Positions 6,617-15,437 of a stretch of 24,626 nt of DNA are shown one piece after another. Location: assembly GCA_017476705.1 (NCBI GenBank), contig JAFUZI010000067.1, positions 1 to 24,626 on the forward strand. Direction: 5' to 3'. A program made the position numbers and the translations under genes. This stretch comes from Bacilli bacterium. GTDB lineage: Bacteria > Bacillota_I > Bacilli_A > RF39 > UBA660. The notes under the pieces are model-generated. The model saw only the letters and a list, made by a program, of their open reading frames with translations. It did not search any database and had not been told where the DNA came from. Each line of letters starts with the position of its first letter. Within the stretch, counting starts at the first letter, position 1.

Positions 6617-7804
6617 CTACTTTTTTTCCAATTTAACAACTGTCTCTACATGTTCAGTTATTGGAAACATATTAACTAATGATACATCCCTTATTGTATA
6701 TTTATCCATTAATATTTTTAAGTCACGTGCAAGTGTGACAGGATCACATGATACATATACTATTTTTTTAGGATTTATATTTAACAAGTAATTAATCGTT
6801 TTATTATCAAGCCCACTTCTAGGTGGATCTACTATTATTAAATCAAAGCCTGAAAGATCAATACTATTTGCATCACTACATATAAAATATATATTTCTAA
6901 TATGATTTAGCTTTTTATTTTTTATTGCATCTTCAATAGCATACTTATTAACTTCTACTCCAACAACTGAATCTACATATTTTGAAATATATGAACCTAT
7001 TGTACCAGTTCCGCAATATAAATCTAATACTTTTTCATTTCCTTTTAAATCAGCAAATTCTAACACCTTATCATATAATAATTTTGCAGCTTTACTATTA
7101 ACCTGAAAAAATGAATCAGGCTGTACTATAAATTTATAATCACCTAATTCTTCTATTATATAGCCAGGTCCTTTAATAGTTTTATAAATACCTTTTTTAT
7201 TTAAAACTATTGAATCAACATTTAATTCAATAAATCTATCATCAATTTTTCCTATACACTTAATTATTATCATTATTTCATTTCGACTTACTCTAATAAT
7301 AATTTGTTCTATATTAATCAAATCAAATTCTTTTATTTTTTTTATTAACTCATTTATTCTATTATCAACAAGTAGGCAATTATCTACCTCAATTAAATCA
7401 TTAGTTCTTTTTTTAAAAAATCCTAATTTATTATCAACTTGAAATGTTGCTTTATTTCTATAGTTATATGTATTTGGGCTTATTATTTCGGTAATTTCTA
7501 TATCTATTCCACCAATTTTTTTTAATATGTCACTTACTTTTTTTAATTTAAATTCTAGTTCTTTTTCCTCATCCATATGAAGTAAGTCACATCCACCACA
7601 TATACCATAATATTTGCAATTTATACAAGCTCTATCATTGGATAATTTATTATATTTTAAAACTTTTGCCTCATTATATTTCTTCTTTTCACTAATTATC
7701 TCGATTTCTACATCTTCACCAGGCAAAGCATTTTCAACAAATGTAATTTTATTATTAACAAAACATATTCCTCTACCTTTATTATCTAGTTTTTCAATAA
7801 CCAT
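6617..7804 (-). CDS. rlmD: 23S rRNA (uracil-C5)-methyltransferase, RlmD/RlmCD (RumA) family
   Basis: This SAM-dependent enzyme makes 5-methyluridine in 23S rRNA (U1939 and/or U747 by homology). The 395-residue product has an N-terminal TRAM domain (about 1-50), an iron-sulfur cysteine cluster (C60, C63, C69, C72 in CINCKYYGICGGCD), the central RNA-binding region, and a C-terminal Rossmann methyltransferase domain. That domain has DLYCGTGTIG (261-270), VDPPRSGLD (325-333) and the catalytic-Cys motif YVSCDP (Cys353). QPDSFFQVN (228-236) is also family-typical. Length is slightly shorter than the usual 430-460 aa, mostly in the central region. The start ATG follows CGGTGG. The stop is TAG. Whether it modifies one site or two, as the Bacillus enzyme does, cannot be read from the sequence. 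Confidence 0.93.
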   Translation of the reverse strand: MVIEKLDNKGRGICFVNNKITFVENALPGEDVEIEIISEKKKYNEAKVLKYNKLSNDRACINCKYYGICGGCDLLHMDEEKELEFKLKKVSDILKKIGGIDIEITEIISPNTYNYRNKATFQVDNKLGFFKKRTNDLIEVDNCLLVDNRINELIKKIKEFDLINIEQIIIRVSRNEIMIIIKCIGKIDDRFIELNVDSIVLNKKGIYKTIKGPGYIIEELGDYKFIVQPDSFFQVNSKAAKLLYDKVLEFADLKGNEKVLDLYCGTGTIGSYISKYVDSVVGVEVNKYAIEDAIKNKKLNHIRNIYFICSDANSIDLSGFDLIIVDPPRSGLDNKTINYLLNINPKKIVYVSCDPVTLARDLKILMDKYTIRDVSLVNMFPITEHVETVVKLEKK

Positions 7805-7840
7805 ATAACCACCGATAATATTATACTATAATTTTATAAA

Positions 7841-7865
7841 AGAAAAAATAACCATTTGGTTATTT
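7841..7865 (-). terminator. Terminator of the C-terminally anchored protein gene
   Basis: The 8-bp stem AAATAACC/GGTTATTT (loop 7854-7857) is followed by a U-tract. The stop codon TAA (7860-7862) is part of the ascending arm. A TATAAT at 7820-7825, beyond the U-tract, may serve rlmD, though its -35 is poor. Confidence 0.8.
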
Positions 7866-8636
7866 CAATATATTAAATAACAAAAGTGCAATTGATAAAG
7901 TTATTGATAAAAGTACAATAAACATTATTATTTTAATTGCATTTGAATTTTTATGAACATTTTTCTTAAGTTCATTTATACCTTCAAAATCAGCATCTGA
8001 GAATGACATGCTTGATGTAAAAAATGATTTATCAAGTCCTGTATCAGTAGAGGTTTTCGACTCCATTTCCTGTTTTTTAGCTTCTTCTAAAATAGATTTA
8101 ATTGATGTATTTGAACTTGTTAGAGTATTATCAGATTTTAAATCCAACATATCAAGTCCAAGCTCACTATCTGATAATTTATTAAGCTTACTTGTATTTG
8201 TTATAGTATCAATCATTGTTTCTAATTTTTCTGGTTCAGCAACTTCTTTTGATTTATTTTTAAGTTCATTTAAAAGTTTTACATTAGCATCAGATAAATT
8301 ATGATATTTTTCTTCTTGTTTAGTTTCTCGTGCTTGATTTAATATATCTCTTATATCATATACTCTATCAGTATCTCTTTCAAAAGTTTCATACTTTACT
8401 GGTTCTTCCTTTGGAATGAATGATTTTAGTTCTCTACCACTTTGATAATCTTCTCTATTTTTTAACATATTCTTTATTTTAGCTATATCAACTTCATTTG
8501 ATTTATCTATATCAGCAATACCTTCTATATTTGTATACTCAGTATCATTATATATTGTTCTATATAAATCCGAATTTCTTGTTGTCCTTTTATTAGAATT
8601 ATAGCTAGTTTTATAATATCTATCCATTCGACTCAT
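7860..8636 (-). CDS. Hypothetical protein with C-terminal membrane anchor
   Basis: The 258-residue product is of no recognised family. The first 55 residues are Tyr/Arg/Asn-rich (MSRMDRYYKTSYNSNKRTTR), followed by about 170 highly charged, low-complexity, probably helical or disordered residues. One TM helix lies at about 234-256, with almost nothing after it. The topology is that of a tail-anchored protein facing the cytoplasm, which suggests a scaffold or regulator at the membrane rather than an enzyme (inference). The start ATG follows TAGGTGA; an internal ATG three codons later is less well placed. It has its own terminator, and upstream lies the divergent ferredoxin gene. A TGTTAAAAT element about 20 nt upstream could be an extended -10. 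Confidence 0.78.
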   Translation of the reverse strand: MSRMDRYYKTSYNSNKRTTRNSDLYRTIYNDTEYTNIEGIADIDKSNEVDIAKIKNMLKNREDYQSGRELKSFIPKEEPVKYETFERDTDRVYDIRDILNQARETKQEEKYHNLSDANVKLLNELKNKSKEVAEPEKLETMIDTITNTSKLNKLSDSELGLDMLDLKSDNTLTSSNTSIKSILEEAKKQEMESKTSTDTGLDKSFFTSSMSFSDADFEGINELKKNVHKNSNAIKIIMFIVLLSITLSIALLLFNILK

Positions 8637-8689
8637 ACAAGCTCACCTACAATAATTTTAACATATTTTTTTATAATTTAAAATACTAC

Positions 8690-8718
8690 TTGCTTTTATT
8701 TAATATTTTTTTTATAAT
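8690..8718 (+). promoter_or_regulatory. Possible promoter of the ferredoxin gene
   Basis: TTGCTT (8690-8695), a 17-nt spacer and TATAAT (8713-8718) precede the gene. The start point would fall at the GGGTGAT ribosome binding site, giving an unusually short leader. A second TATAAT at 8672-8677 is an alternative with a poor -35. Confidence 0.4.
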
Positions 8719-8734
8719 TACATTGGGTGATGTT

Positions 8735-8938
8735 ATGAAAAAAATTATAGTAGATGACGATATGTGCATCGGATGTGGTTACTGTTTTTCAAGTTGCGAT
8801 TTATTTGATCAAAATGATGATGGTAAAGCAGAAGCAAAGGACAATAATCTAGAAAATATGGATGAAGCTATGAAAGAAGAAATTCTTGATGTTAAAGATG
8901 GATGCCCTGTTGGCGCAATTAAAATAGAAGAAAATTAA
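8735..8938 (+). CDS. fer: Ferredoxin, single [4Fe-4S] cluster
   Basis: This is a small soluble electron carrier (67 aa, very acidic). Cluster ligands are visible as CIGCGYC (C10, C13, C16) and the distal Cys of GCPVGAI near residue 57; C20 in SSCD may form the disulfide seen in some one-cluster ferredoxins. The C-x2-C-x2-C...CP spacing with an acidic middle is typical of Bacillus/Thermotoga/Desulfovibrio-type single-cluster ferredoxins. The start is the ATG at 8735 behind GGGTGAT; an upstream in-frame Met at 8690 would add a hydrophobic, AT-derived extension and lacks a ribosome binding site. It is monocistronic, on the opposite strand from its neighbours, and its terminator is shared with polC. 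The redox partner is unknown. Confidence 0.95.
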   Translation: MKKIIVDDDMCIGCGYCFSSCDLFDQNDDGKAEAKDNNLENMDEAMKEEILDVKDGCPVGAIKIEEN

Positions 8939-8960
8939 AAACAGCATAAGCTGTTTTTTT
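8937..8960. terminator. Bidirectional terminator between ferredoxin and polC
   Basis: The 9-bp stem AAAAACAGC/GCTGTTTTT with loop ATAA ends in seven T on the plus strand and has a U-run on the minus strand too. It starts within the ferredoxin stop codon and lies 4 nt beyond the polC stop, so it serves both converging genes. Confidence 0.92.
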
Positions 8961-8963
8961 ATT

Positions 8964-11900
8964 TTAAAATAAACTTAATTGATTTGATTCAGGCATTCCT
9001 TTAAAAATTCCCATAAGTCTCATTTTTTCAATCATAGTAGATGAAACCTTACATCTAACTTGAAAGTCCTCAATTGAAATAAATGGTCTTTTTTCTCTTT
9101 CTTCTACTATGTTATTAGCAACTGCTTCACCTAATCCATCTATTGATGTAAATGATGGATACATAGATGTATCATCCTTAGGTTTAAATGTTTTAGCATT
9201 TGATTCATATAAATCAACATTTAAAAATTTAATTCCACGAGCTGATGCTTCAAGCGCTAAATGTAGAGATTCAGCTACACCTGCATCTTTGTTTGTTGCA
9301 TCATTACCTTTATTTTGAATTTCTATTAATGTATTTTTAATAGCATCATAACCACTAATCATAGCATCAATATTAAAATCTGTTGCCTTAGATGAAAACC
9401 ATGATGCATAATAATGAACAGGCATATGTACTTTAAACCATGCAATTCTAAATGCACTTATTACATATGCAGCAGCGTGGGCTTTTGGGAACATGTATTT
9501 AATTTTAGCACAACAATCGATATACCAATCAGCTATGCCTTCTTTTTTCATTAAATCAACATATTCAAGCCATTGTTCATGATCTTTTGGCTTACTAGCT
9601 CTACCTTTTCTGACAAATTCCATTATTTTAAATGCTTTTATAGGTTCTAGTCCATTATACATTAAATATACCATGATATCATCCCTACAACCAATAACTT
9701 CACTAAATGGTACAACTCCATTTCTAACTAAGTCTTGAGAGTTTCCTACCCATACATCAGTACCATGTGATAGGCCTGATATTTTAATTAACTCAGCAAA
9801 TGTTTTAGGTTTAGTATCTTCTACCATTGATATAGTAAACTTAGTACCAAATTCAGGTATACCAAGTGTTCCTGTATTACACATGATTTGCTCAGGTGTT
9901 ACGCCTAATGGTTTAGGAGATAAGAATATTCCCATTGTCTCTTTATCGTCAAGTGGGACCTTAGTTACATCCATACCAGTAGTCTCCCCAATCATTCTAA
10001 GTTGTGTTGGATCGGAGTGACCTAGAATATCTAGTTTAAGTACACAGTCTTCAATTTTGTGGTAATCAAAATGTGTTGTTCTCCAAGCAGAATTTGGATC
10101 ATCTGCAGGATATTGGAATGGAGTAAAGTCAAATACATCCATATAGTCTGGTATAACTACTATACCACCTGGATGTTGTCCTGTTGTTCTTTTAACTCCA
10201 GTACAACCAAGTGACAATCTTTCTACCTCAGCTGTACGCATAACTATGTTTTTATCTTCACAGTATCCTTTAACATAACCAAATGCAGTCTTACTAGCAA
10301 CAGTTCCTATTGTACCTGCTCTATAAACATTATCAACACCGAATAATACTTTTGTATATTCATGAGTTGCAGCTTGATTTAAATCACTGAAGTTAAGGTC
10401 TATATCTGGTACTTTATCCGCATTAAATCCTAAGAATGTTGCGAATGGAATATCTTGACCATCTTTAATCATATCTTCACCACATTTTGGACATTTTTTA
10501 CTTGGTAAGTCTATTCCACATGAGTATTTACTACCTAAAGATTCTCCATCTGTATCATTAAAAATTGAATGTTTACAATTTGGACATCTATAGTGAGCTG
10601 GAAGTGAGTTAACCTCAGTTATACCCATCATGGTTGCTACAAAACTTGATCCAACAGATCCACGGGAACCTACTAGGAAACCATCATCATTAGATTTTTT
10701 AACAAGTCTTTGAGCAATTAGATAAATTGGATCGAATCCTGCTCCTATTACACCACCAAGTGAAGACTTTAATTTTTTCTCTAATTCATCATCTGTTAGT
10801 TCTTCTTCTATTGTTTTTCTTAAATAATCTCTAACATATTCCTTAGTATTATCTGAGCCTTTTAATATTACATCATGAAGTGTTTTAAATCCAACTTCAT
10901 CAGTATAGTTATCACCTAAGTTGTATTTAACAGCTGTAAATACAATATCACCATATAACTCTTTAGCAATTCTCTCTTCTATGTTATATGGAAGTGGTGA
11001 TCCATACCATGATTCAGCTTTTTCATAAACAAGATCAGTTACTACACGAGGGCAGTCTAGATATGTTCCATCATCATTTTTAACACGTGGTGAGAATGGT
11101 ACTCCACCAGTATCAATAATGACTTCAATATCACTAATCATATCAGCTATTTTATTTGTATTAGTTACTACTAATTCATATGCTTTATCATCACCTAGAT
11201 AAGCAAAATCAGAAAGCATTTCACGTGTTGTTCTAAAGTGATAACTAGGTATTTTATTATAACGCGCAAGAGGATGTCTTCCACCACCTGGAACTTTTTG
11301 ATTAACAATAATCTCTCTATATATTTTATCTTCAGGTTTTAAGTGGTGTACATCTCCTGTTGCAACAACTATCTTACCTGAGTCTTCTGTTACCTTTATA
11401 ATTTTCTTAACAACTTCAATTAATTCTTCACGTGATCCAAAATCACCTGACTCTAGTAAATGTGAATATAAATCAAGTGGTTGTATCTCTACATAGTCAT
11501 AGAAACTTATTATATTAGAAAGTTCTTCTTCAGATTTACTTCTTGCTTCTATAAATACTTCTGATTCATAGCATCCACTACCAATAAGTAATCCTTCTCT
11601 ATGTTCTTCAATAACACTTCTTAAAATTCTTGGTGTTTTATAAAGATATGTTGTATTAGCTAACGATATAATCTTAAATAAATTTTTAAGACCAGTTTTA
11701 TTTAAACATAATAAGTTTACATGGAAAGATCTACCATATTTATGTATTTCATCCCTAGATACTAATTTATCTAAATCGGTCATTAACTCATAGTTTGTAT
11801 TATTAAGTTTAGTTAGCATTTTAGCAAATACTAAAGCTGTTCCCTCAGCATCATAATCAGCTCTATGGTGTGATTCTTCATCAAAAGGAACGTTATATCT

Positions 11901-13505
11901 TTTAACCAAAGCAGATAAGCTATGTCTTGCATAAGTATTATCCATTGTACGAGATAACTCTAATGTATCTATAACGGGATTTAAAAGTTCTCCTAAGTCA
12001 TATTTTTTATAAGCCATTTCTAAGAAAGATGTATCGAATTTAGCATTGTGAGCAACTAAAGGTAGGTCACCTATCCACTCTTTGAATGTTATTACAGATT
12101 CCCTCTCTTTTGGTTTTCCTTTAACCATTTCATTAGTAATACTAGTAACACTAGTAATACGTTCACTAATCTCTACTTCTGGATCTATTAACTGATCATA
12201 TCTATCTATAATCATTCCATCTTTTAGCTTGACAGCACCTATTTCAATTATTGAATCTTTACCACCAGCATTAAAACCAGTAGTCTCTAGGTCAAATACT
12301 ACATAAGTATTATCAAGTAATTTTGTATTAGTAGGTCTTTTAACAATATTTACTGTATCATCAATTAAAGTAAGTTCAGTACCATAAATACCTAAGAACT
12401 TATCTTTATCATCAAGACCTTTATTCATTCCTTTAATTAAATTAAATACATTAGGAAATGCTTGGCAACCATTATGATCAGTTACAGCAACACCTCTCAT
12501 ACCCCACTTTTTAGCAGTCTTTACAAGGTCATCAGGTGTTACTACACCATCCATTTGACTCATCATTGTATGAGCATGAAGTTCCACTCTTTTAACTGGT
12601 GCATCATCTATTACTTCTTCAATTTGTTTTTCTAAAATATTAATATCTAATATGGCTAGTGAAATATCTGGATTATACTTATCAGCCTCTTTAACGCGTC
12701 CTCTAATTTTATACCAACTACCATCTTCTATTTTTGGAACTTCTTCTGTTCCATTCATAAATAAAGTTGCATATATACTATCTGTATAATCAGTTAGTTT
12801 TAAGCTAAGTATTTTAAATTCTCTTCCATCTTTTGTTTTAATTTCACGAAGTTCTGAACCAAACACATAAGCTTCTACAGTAACTGTTTGATTTACTTCT
12901 ACAATTGTATCCATGCGAGTAAATGAATCATTAATGAGTCTTCCATATAAAACATCAGGATGATCATCTTTTACTCTATCTTTTCTAGTATAGTTAAACT
13001 TAGGTTTTTCTTCTAAAGAAGGTTCTTGTTTAGGTGGTTCTACCGTAATTGGTCTAACAATTTCTTTTTTTTCAACCAATTTTATTTTTACTAAATAACC
13101 AACTTTATTTAATAAATTCTCTAATTCTTTTAATTTAGAATCATCTATATCATCATTTGTTTCTATAGTTACACTATTACCCTTATATAAAATATCATCA
13201 TTATCTTTAAGTTCTTCTATATTTAATTTATCCACAAAAAAATCATAATATTTATAAAATTCTTTATGATTATTACCTGATGATATTATATTTAAATTTG
13301 TATTTATTTTAAAATAATTATTTAATAACTCTTCCATTTTTAAATATAAATCTAAATCCAAGTGATCTTTTAAATCAATTACAACTGTACAACTATCTTT
13401 AGTATTATTTAAGATAATTTTAACAAGTTTGCCGTCTATAAAATGCTTATATAAAGTTCTATCTAAATTTATTTTATTGAGTAATTTTTCTAAATTATCT
13501 TGCAT
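8964..13505 (-). CDS. polC: DNA polymerase III alpha subunit, PolC type
   Basis: This is the main replicative polymerase of low-GC Firmicutes, with built-in proofreading. The 1513-residue product is somewhat longer than the roughly 1440-aa Bacillus enzyme. Domains in order are: N-terminal domain (about 1-170); OB fold (about 195-290); PHP domain opening VELHAHTMMSQMDG (307-320); inserted DnaQ-like 3'-5' exonuclease YVVFDLETTGF (401-411) with VAHNAKFD (484-491) and HHRADYDAEGT (546-556); second PHP half (about 570-800); palm with GSRGSVGSSF (946-955) and catalytic PDIDLNFSDLN (1033-1043); a zinc-binding insert (C974, C977, C996, C1005, C1008); then fingers and the C-terminal helix-hairpin-helix region. 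All catalytic acidic residues are visible, so it should be active. The start ATG follows GGGTGG. Its promoter is not obvious; the gap behind the DUF2207 gene is only about 60 nt. Confidence 0.99.
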   Translation of the reverse strand: MQDNLEKLLNKINLDRTLYKHFIDGKLVKIILNNTKDSCTVVIDLKDHLDLDLYLKMEELLNNYFKINTNLNIISSGNNHKEFYKYYDFFVDKLNIEELKDNDDILYKGNSVTIETNDDIDDSKLKELENLLNKVGYLVKIKLVEKKEIVRPITVEPPKQEPSLEEKPKFNYTRKDRVKDDHPDVLYGRLINDSFTRMDTIVEVNQTVTVEAYVFGSELREIKTKDGREFKILSLKLTDYTDSIYATLFMNGTEEVPKIEDGSWYKIRGRVKEADKYNPDISLAILDINILEKQIEEVIDDAPVKRVELHAHTMMSQMDGVVTPDDLVKTAKKWGMRGVAVTDHNGCQAFPNVFNLIKGMNKGLDDKDKFLGIYGTELTLIDDTVNIVKRPTNTKLLDNTYVVFDLETTGFNAGGKDSIIEIGAVKLKDGMIIDRYDQLIDPEVEISERITSVTSITNEMVKGKPKERESVITFKEWIGDLPLVAHNAKFDTSFLEMAYKKYDLGELLNPVIDTLELSRTMDNTYARHSLSALVKRYNVPFDEESHHRADYDAEGTALVFAKMLTKLNNTNYELMTDLDKLVSRDEIHKYGRSFHVNLLCLNKTGLKNLFKIISLANTTYLYKTPRILRSVIEEHREGLLIGSGCYESEVFIEARSKSEEELSNIISFYDYVEIQPLDLYSHLLESGDFGSREELIEVVKKIIKVTEDSGKIVVATGDVHHLKPEDKIYREIIVNQKVPGGGRHPLARYNKIPSYHFRTTREMLSDFAYLGDDKAYELVVTNTNKIADMISDIEVIIDTGGVPFSPRVKNDDGTYLDCPRVVTDLVYEKAESWYGSPLPYNIEERIAKELYGDIVFTAVKYNLGDNYTDEVGFKTLHDVILKGSDNTKEYVRDYLRKTIEEELTDDELEKKLKSSLGGVIGAGFDPIYLIAQRLVKKSNDDGFLVGSRGSVGSSFVATMMGITEVNSLPAHYRCPNCKHSIFNDTDGESLGSKYSCGIDLPSKKCPKCGEDMIKDGQDIPFATFLGFNADKVPDIDLNFSDLNQAATHEYTKVLFGVDNVYRAGTIGTVASKTAFGYVKGYCEDKNIVMRTAEVERLSLGCTGVKRTTGQHPGGIVVIPDYMDVFDFTPFQYPADDPNSAWRTTHFDYHKIEDCVLKLDILGHSDPTQLRMIGETTGMDVTKVPLDDKETMGIFLSPKPLGVTPEQIMCNTGTLGIPEFGTKFTISMVEDTKPKTFAELIKISGLSHGTDVWVGNSQDLVRNGVVPFSEVIGCRDDIMVYLMYNGLEPIKAFKIMEFVRKGRASKPKDHEQWLEYVDLMKKEGIADWYIDCCAKIKYMFPKAHAAAYVISAFRIAWFKVHMPVHYYASWFSSKATDFNIDAMISGYDAIKNTLIEIQNKGNDATNKDAGVAESLHLALEASARGIKFLNVDLYESNAKTFKPKDDTSMYPSFTSIDGLGEAVANNIVEEREKRPFISIEDFQVRCKVSSTMIEKMRLMGIFKGMPESNQLSLF

Positions 13506-13530
13506 AATACCACCCTACATTCATTTTATC

Positions 13531-13556
13531 AAAAAAAAGGTTTTTAATAAACCTTT
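13531..13556 (-). terminator. Terminator after the DUF2207 gene
   Basis: The 8-bp stem AAAGGTTT/AAACCTTT (13536-13556, 5-nt loop) is followed on the minus strand by a total run of eight U. It separates the membrane-protein gene from polC. Confidence 0.92.
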
Positions 13557-13566
13557 ATTTATAAAT

Positions 13567-15369
13567 TTAATCATTTAAATTTGTTTTTACTTTATCGTTT
13601 GTATATGTTATTAAGTCACTATTTGAATATACTTGCCTCATCATAACAAGCGTTGTTGTATATAACACATTTTTAATAAATTTTTCAAAATTATTCAAAG
13701 TAAATTCACTAGAAGGTACATACCAATCTGGTGGATTAGTTATAATATCCCTACCTTTTTTTATCCAGACTTCTAGACTATCCAACACATATGCATATGG
13801 TATCATATCATAATAATAATTACTATTTTCTTCTATCTTTGATTTTAATTCACTTGCTGATATTGTCTCTAAATAATACTTTAAACCATATGCTTCACTT
13901 AACACCATTGAACCATATTTAGTTCTATCAGAAAGTCTTGTATATAAAATACACATTGAAGCTGTTAAAATAGTTTCTATTAAATAAATAATTAAATAGT
14001 GCATATTAAAAATTATTGGTGAAATTCCTATATATAAAGACATACTCAAAAATAGTGTTGCTACTATAATTTTTAATATTCCACTGGCATTTGATAAAAA
14101 TACAACATATAAACCAAATAACATCATTGCAATTATTGGTATTATTAATAAATATGAATTTGTAAATAAATATATTGATCTATAATTATTAAAAATAATT
14201 GATAATATTATTAAAATAATTGATATTAATCTTACATTTTTTATATCATTAAAAAATAACAATTTGTGATTATCTTCATTATCTAACATTTCATGTGCTT
14301 CTTTAAATGTTTGAGCAAAATGATATTCAATATCTTTAAGTTCTGTTTTATTTCTGCCTCTAAATAACTCATCAAACAATAGTTCTTGAGCAGCATTATT
14401 CTTATCATAATCATTTAATTTAACAAAGTGAAATGAATTATCCTTACCAAGTTTATATCCATCATCATGTTCTACTATTTTTAAATAGCCTTTAGTTGCT
14501 AAATATAAAACAACTGATGTTAAATCTTGCTCTTCTAGTTTACCTTTATATAAATATCCAATCTCAGCCGAATCAAAGCCTTTATATATATCGCATGTTC
14601 TTCTAACCTTTAAAGCAATACCTTTACCATATTTTATAAAAAAGTATATTAATGCTACTAAACCAAATAAAGGAATACTAATTAGTAAATAATTTAAATA
14701 ATTAAAATTATCAGTTGCACCTTTAAAATATCCTTTTGGAAGCTTTACATATATGGAAAAAGATTGGTTATTAGAAAGTAGTATGTTTAATGAACCTGTC
14801 AAAACATTTCCATTTAACTCATATGTAATATCATCTTTATTCAAATTATATTTATTATCTATCGCATAGTAAACATCATTAATATTTATTTCTTTTGGAA
14901 ATTTAATAGTAAATATAAAATTTGATATAGGTGCATCTACATTATTTACAATTTCATAATAAAATTCATCACCATTTTTTAATGAATCTTTACCCAAGTT
15001 GTATTTATAACTCAAACTATAGTCATATACTTCATCTTGAGCGCCATCTACATTTAAAAAAATGTTTTGTTTTCCGTTTATTCTTTTTGTAGAATATGCC
15101 GCATCCGAATTTATATTTTCTATTTTTGTTGATAGTTGAGTTTTTTTGTTATCAGGTCTAACAACAATTTGATTCATTTTAATTTTTCGAGTGATCTTAT
15201 CAACATTCTCTATAAAATATAATTTATAATTTTCAGTTATATCTAGTGTCCTATTTTCATTTACAGTTATAACAGAATCAAATAATGTGTATTCTACTTC
15301 TTCTGCATTTACAACATATGGTATTAATAAGACAAAAGCAAATAATAAATATCTAAGTTTCCTTATCAC
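13567..15369 (-). CDS. DUF2207 family predicted membrane protein
   Basis: The 600-residue product has a signal peptide or first TM helix (about 5-22, ending VNA). An extracytoplasmic beta-rich DUF2207 domain (about 25-220) follows, with the typical opening on a time-course-like ENRTLDITENY motif. Then come a TM helix (about 225-245), a cytoplasmic winged-helix-like segment with SAEIGYLYKGK and DLTSVVLYLATKGYLKI (about 265-300), a cluster of TM helices (about 380-478) and a cytoplasmic tail. The Gly-rich C-terminus common in the family is absent. Function is unknown family-wide. The GTG at 15369 is chosen because GGGG at 15379-15382 is 9 nt upstream; the in-frame ATG at 15378 directly abuts that motif and would have no usable ribosome binding site, but it cannot be excluded. 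Confidence 0.85.
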   Translation of the reverse strand: MIRKLRYLLFAFVLLIPYVVNAEEVEYTLFDSVITVNENRTLDITENYKLYFIENVDKITRKIKMNQIVVRPDNKKTQLSTKIENINSDAAYSTKRINGKQNIFLNVDGAQDEVYDYSLSYKYNLGKDSLKNGDEFYYEIVNNVDAPISNFIFTIKFPKEININDVYYAIDNKYNLNKDDITYELNGNVLTGSLNILLSNNQSFSIYVKLPKGYFKGATDNFNYLNYLLISIPLFGLVALIYFFIKYGKGIALKVRRTCDIYKGFDSAEIGYLYKGKLEEQDLTSVVLYLATKGYLKIVEHDDGYKLGKDNSFHFVKLNDYDKNNAAQELLFDELFRGRNKTELKDIEYHFAQTFKEAHEMLDNEDNHKLLFFNDIKNVRLISIILIILSIIFNNYRSIYLFTNSYLLIIPIIAMMLFGLYVVFLSNASGILKIIVATLFLSMSLYIGISPIIFNMHYLIIYLIETILTASMCILYTRLSDRTKYGSMVLSEAYGLKYYLETISASELKSKIEENSNYYYDMIPYAYVLDSLEVWIKKGRDIITNPPDWYVPSSEFTLNNFEKFIKNVLYTTTLVMMRQVYSNSDLITYTNDKVKTNLND

Positions 15370-15394
15370 ATTTACCATCCCCTATTATATTTTA

Positions 15395-15403
15395 ATTATA
15401 ACA
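15395..15403 (-). promoter_or_regulatory. Extended -10 promoter of the DUF2207 gene
   Basis: The minus strand reads TGTTATAAT, a perfect extended -10, about 25 nt upstream of the start. The -35 is poor. The same TATGTTATAAT string recurs at the tRNA-Ala and cdaA promoters. Confidence 0.6.
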
Positions 15404-15410
15404 TATAATA

Positions 15411-15437
15411 AAATAAAAAGGTAGATTAATCTACCTT
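15411..15437 (-). terminator. Terminator of cdaA-cdaR
   Basis: A perfect 20-bp palindrome (15418-15437, arms AAGGTAGAT/ATCTACCTT) is followed by a U-rich tract. It begins in the cdaR stop codon (15436-15438). Confidence 0.9.

Noticed and set aside
6562..6639. N-terminal extension of the 205-aa hypothetical protein
   Set aside because: It overlaps the rlmD end and includes the strong GGAGGAGG site of the real start at 6561.
8008..8304. Plus-strand 98-codon frame inside the anchored-protein gene
   Set aside because: It lies opposite a well-started gene, has no ribosome binding site and reads as a Ser/Leu-rich shadow.
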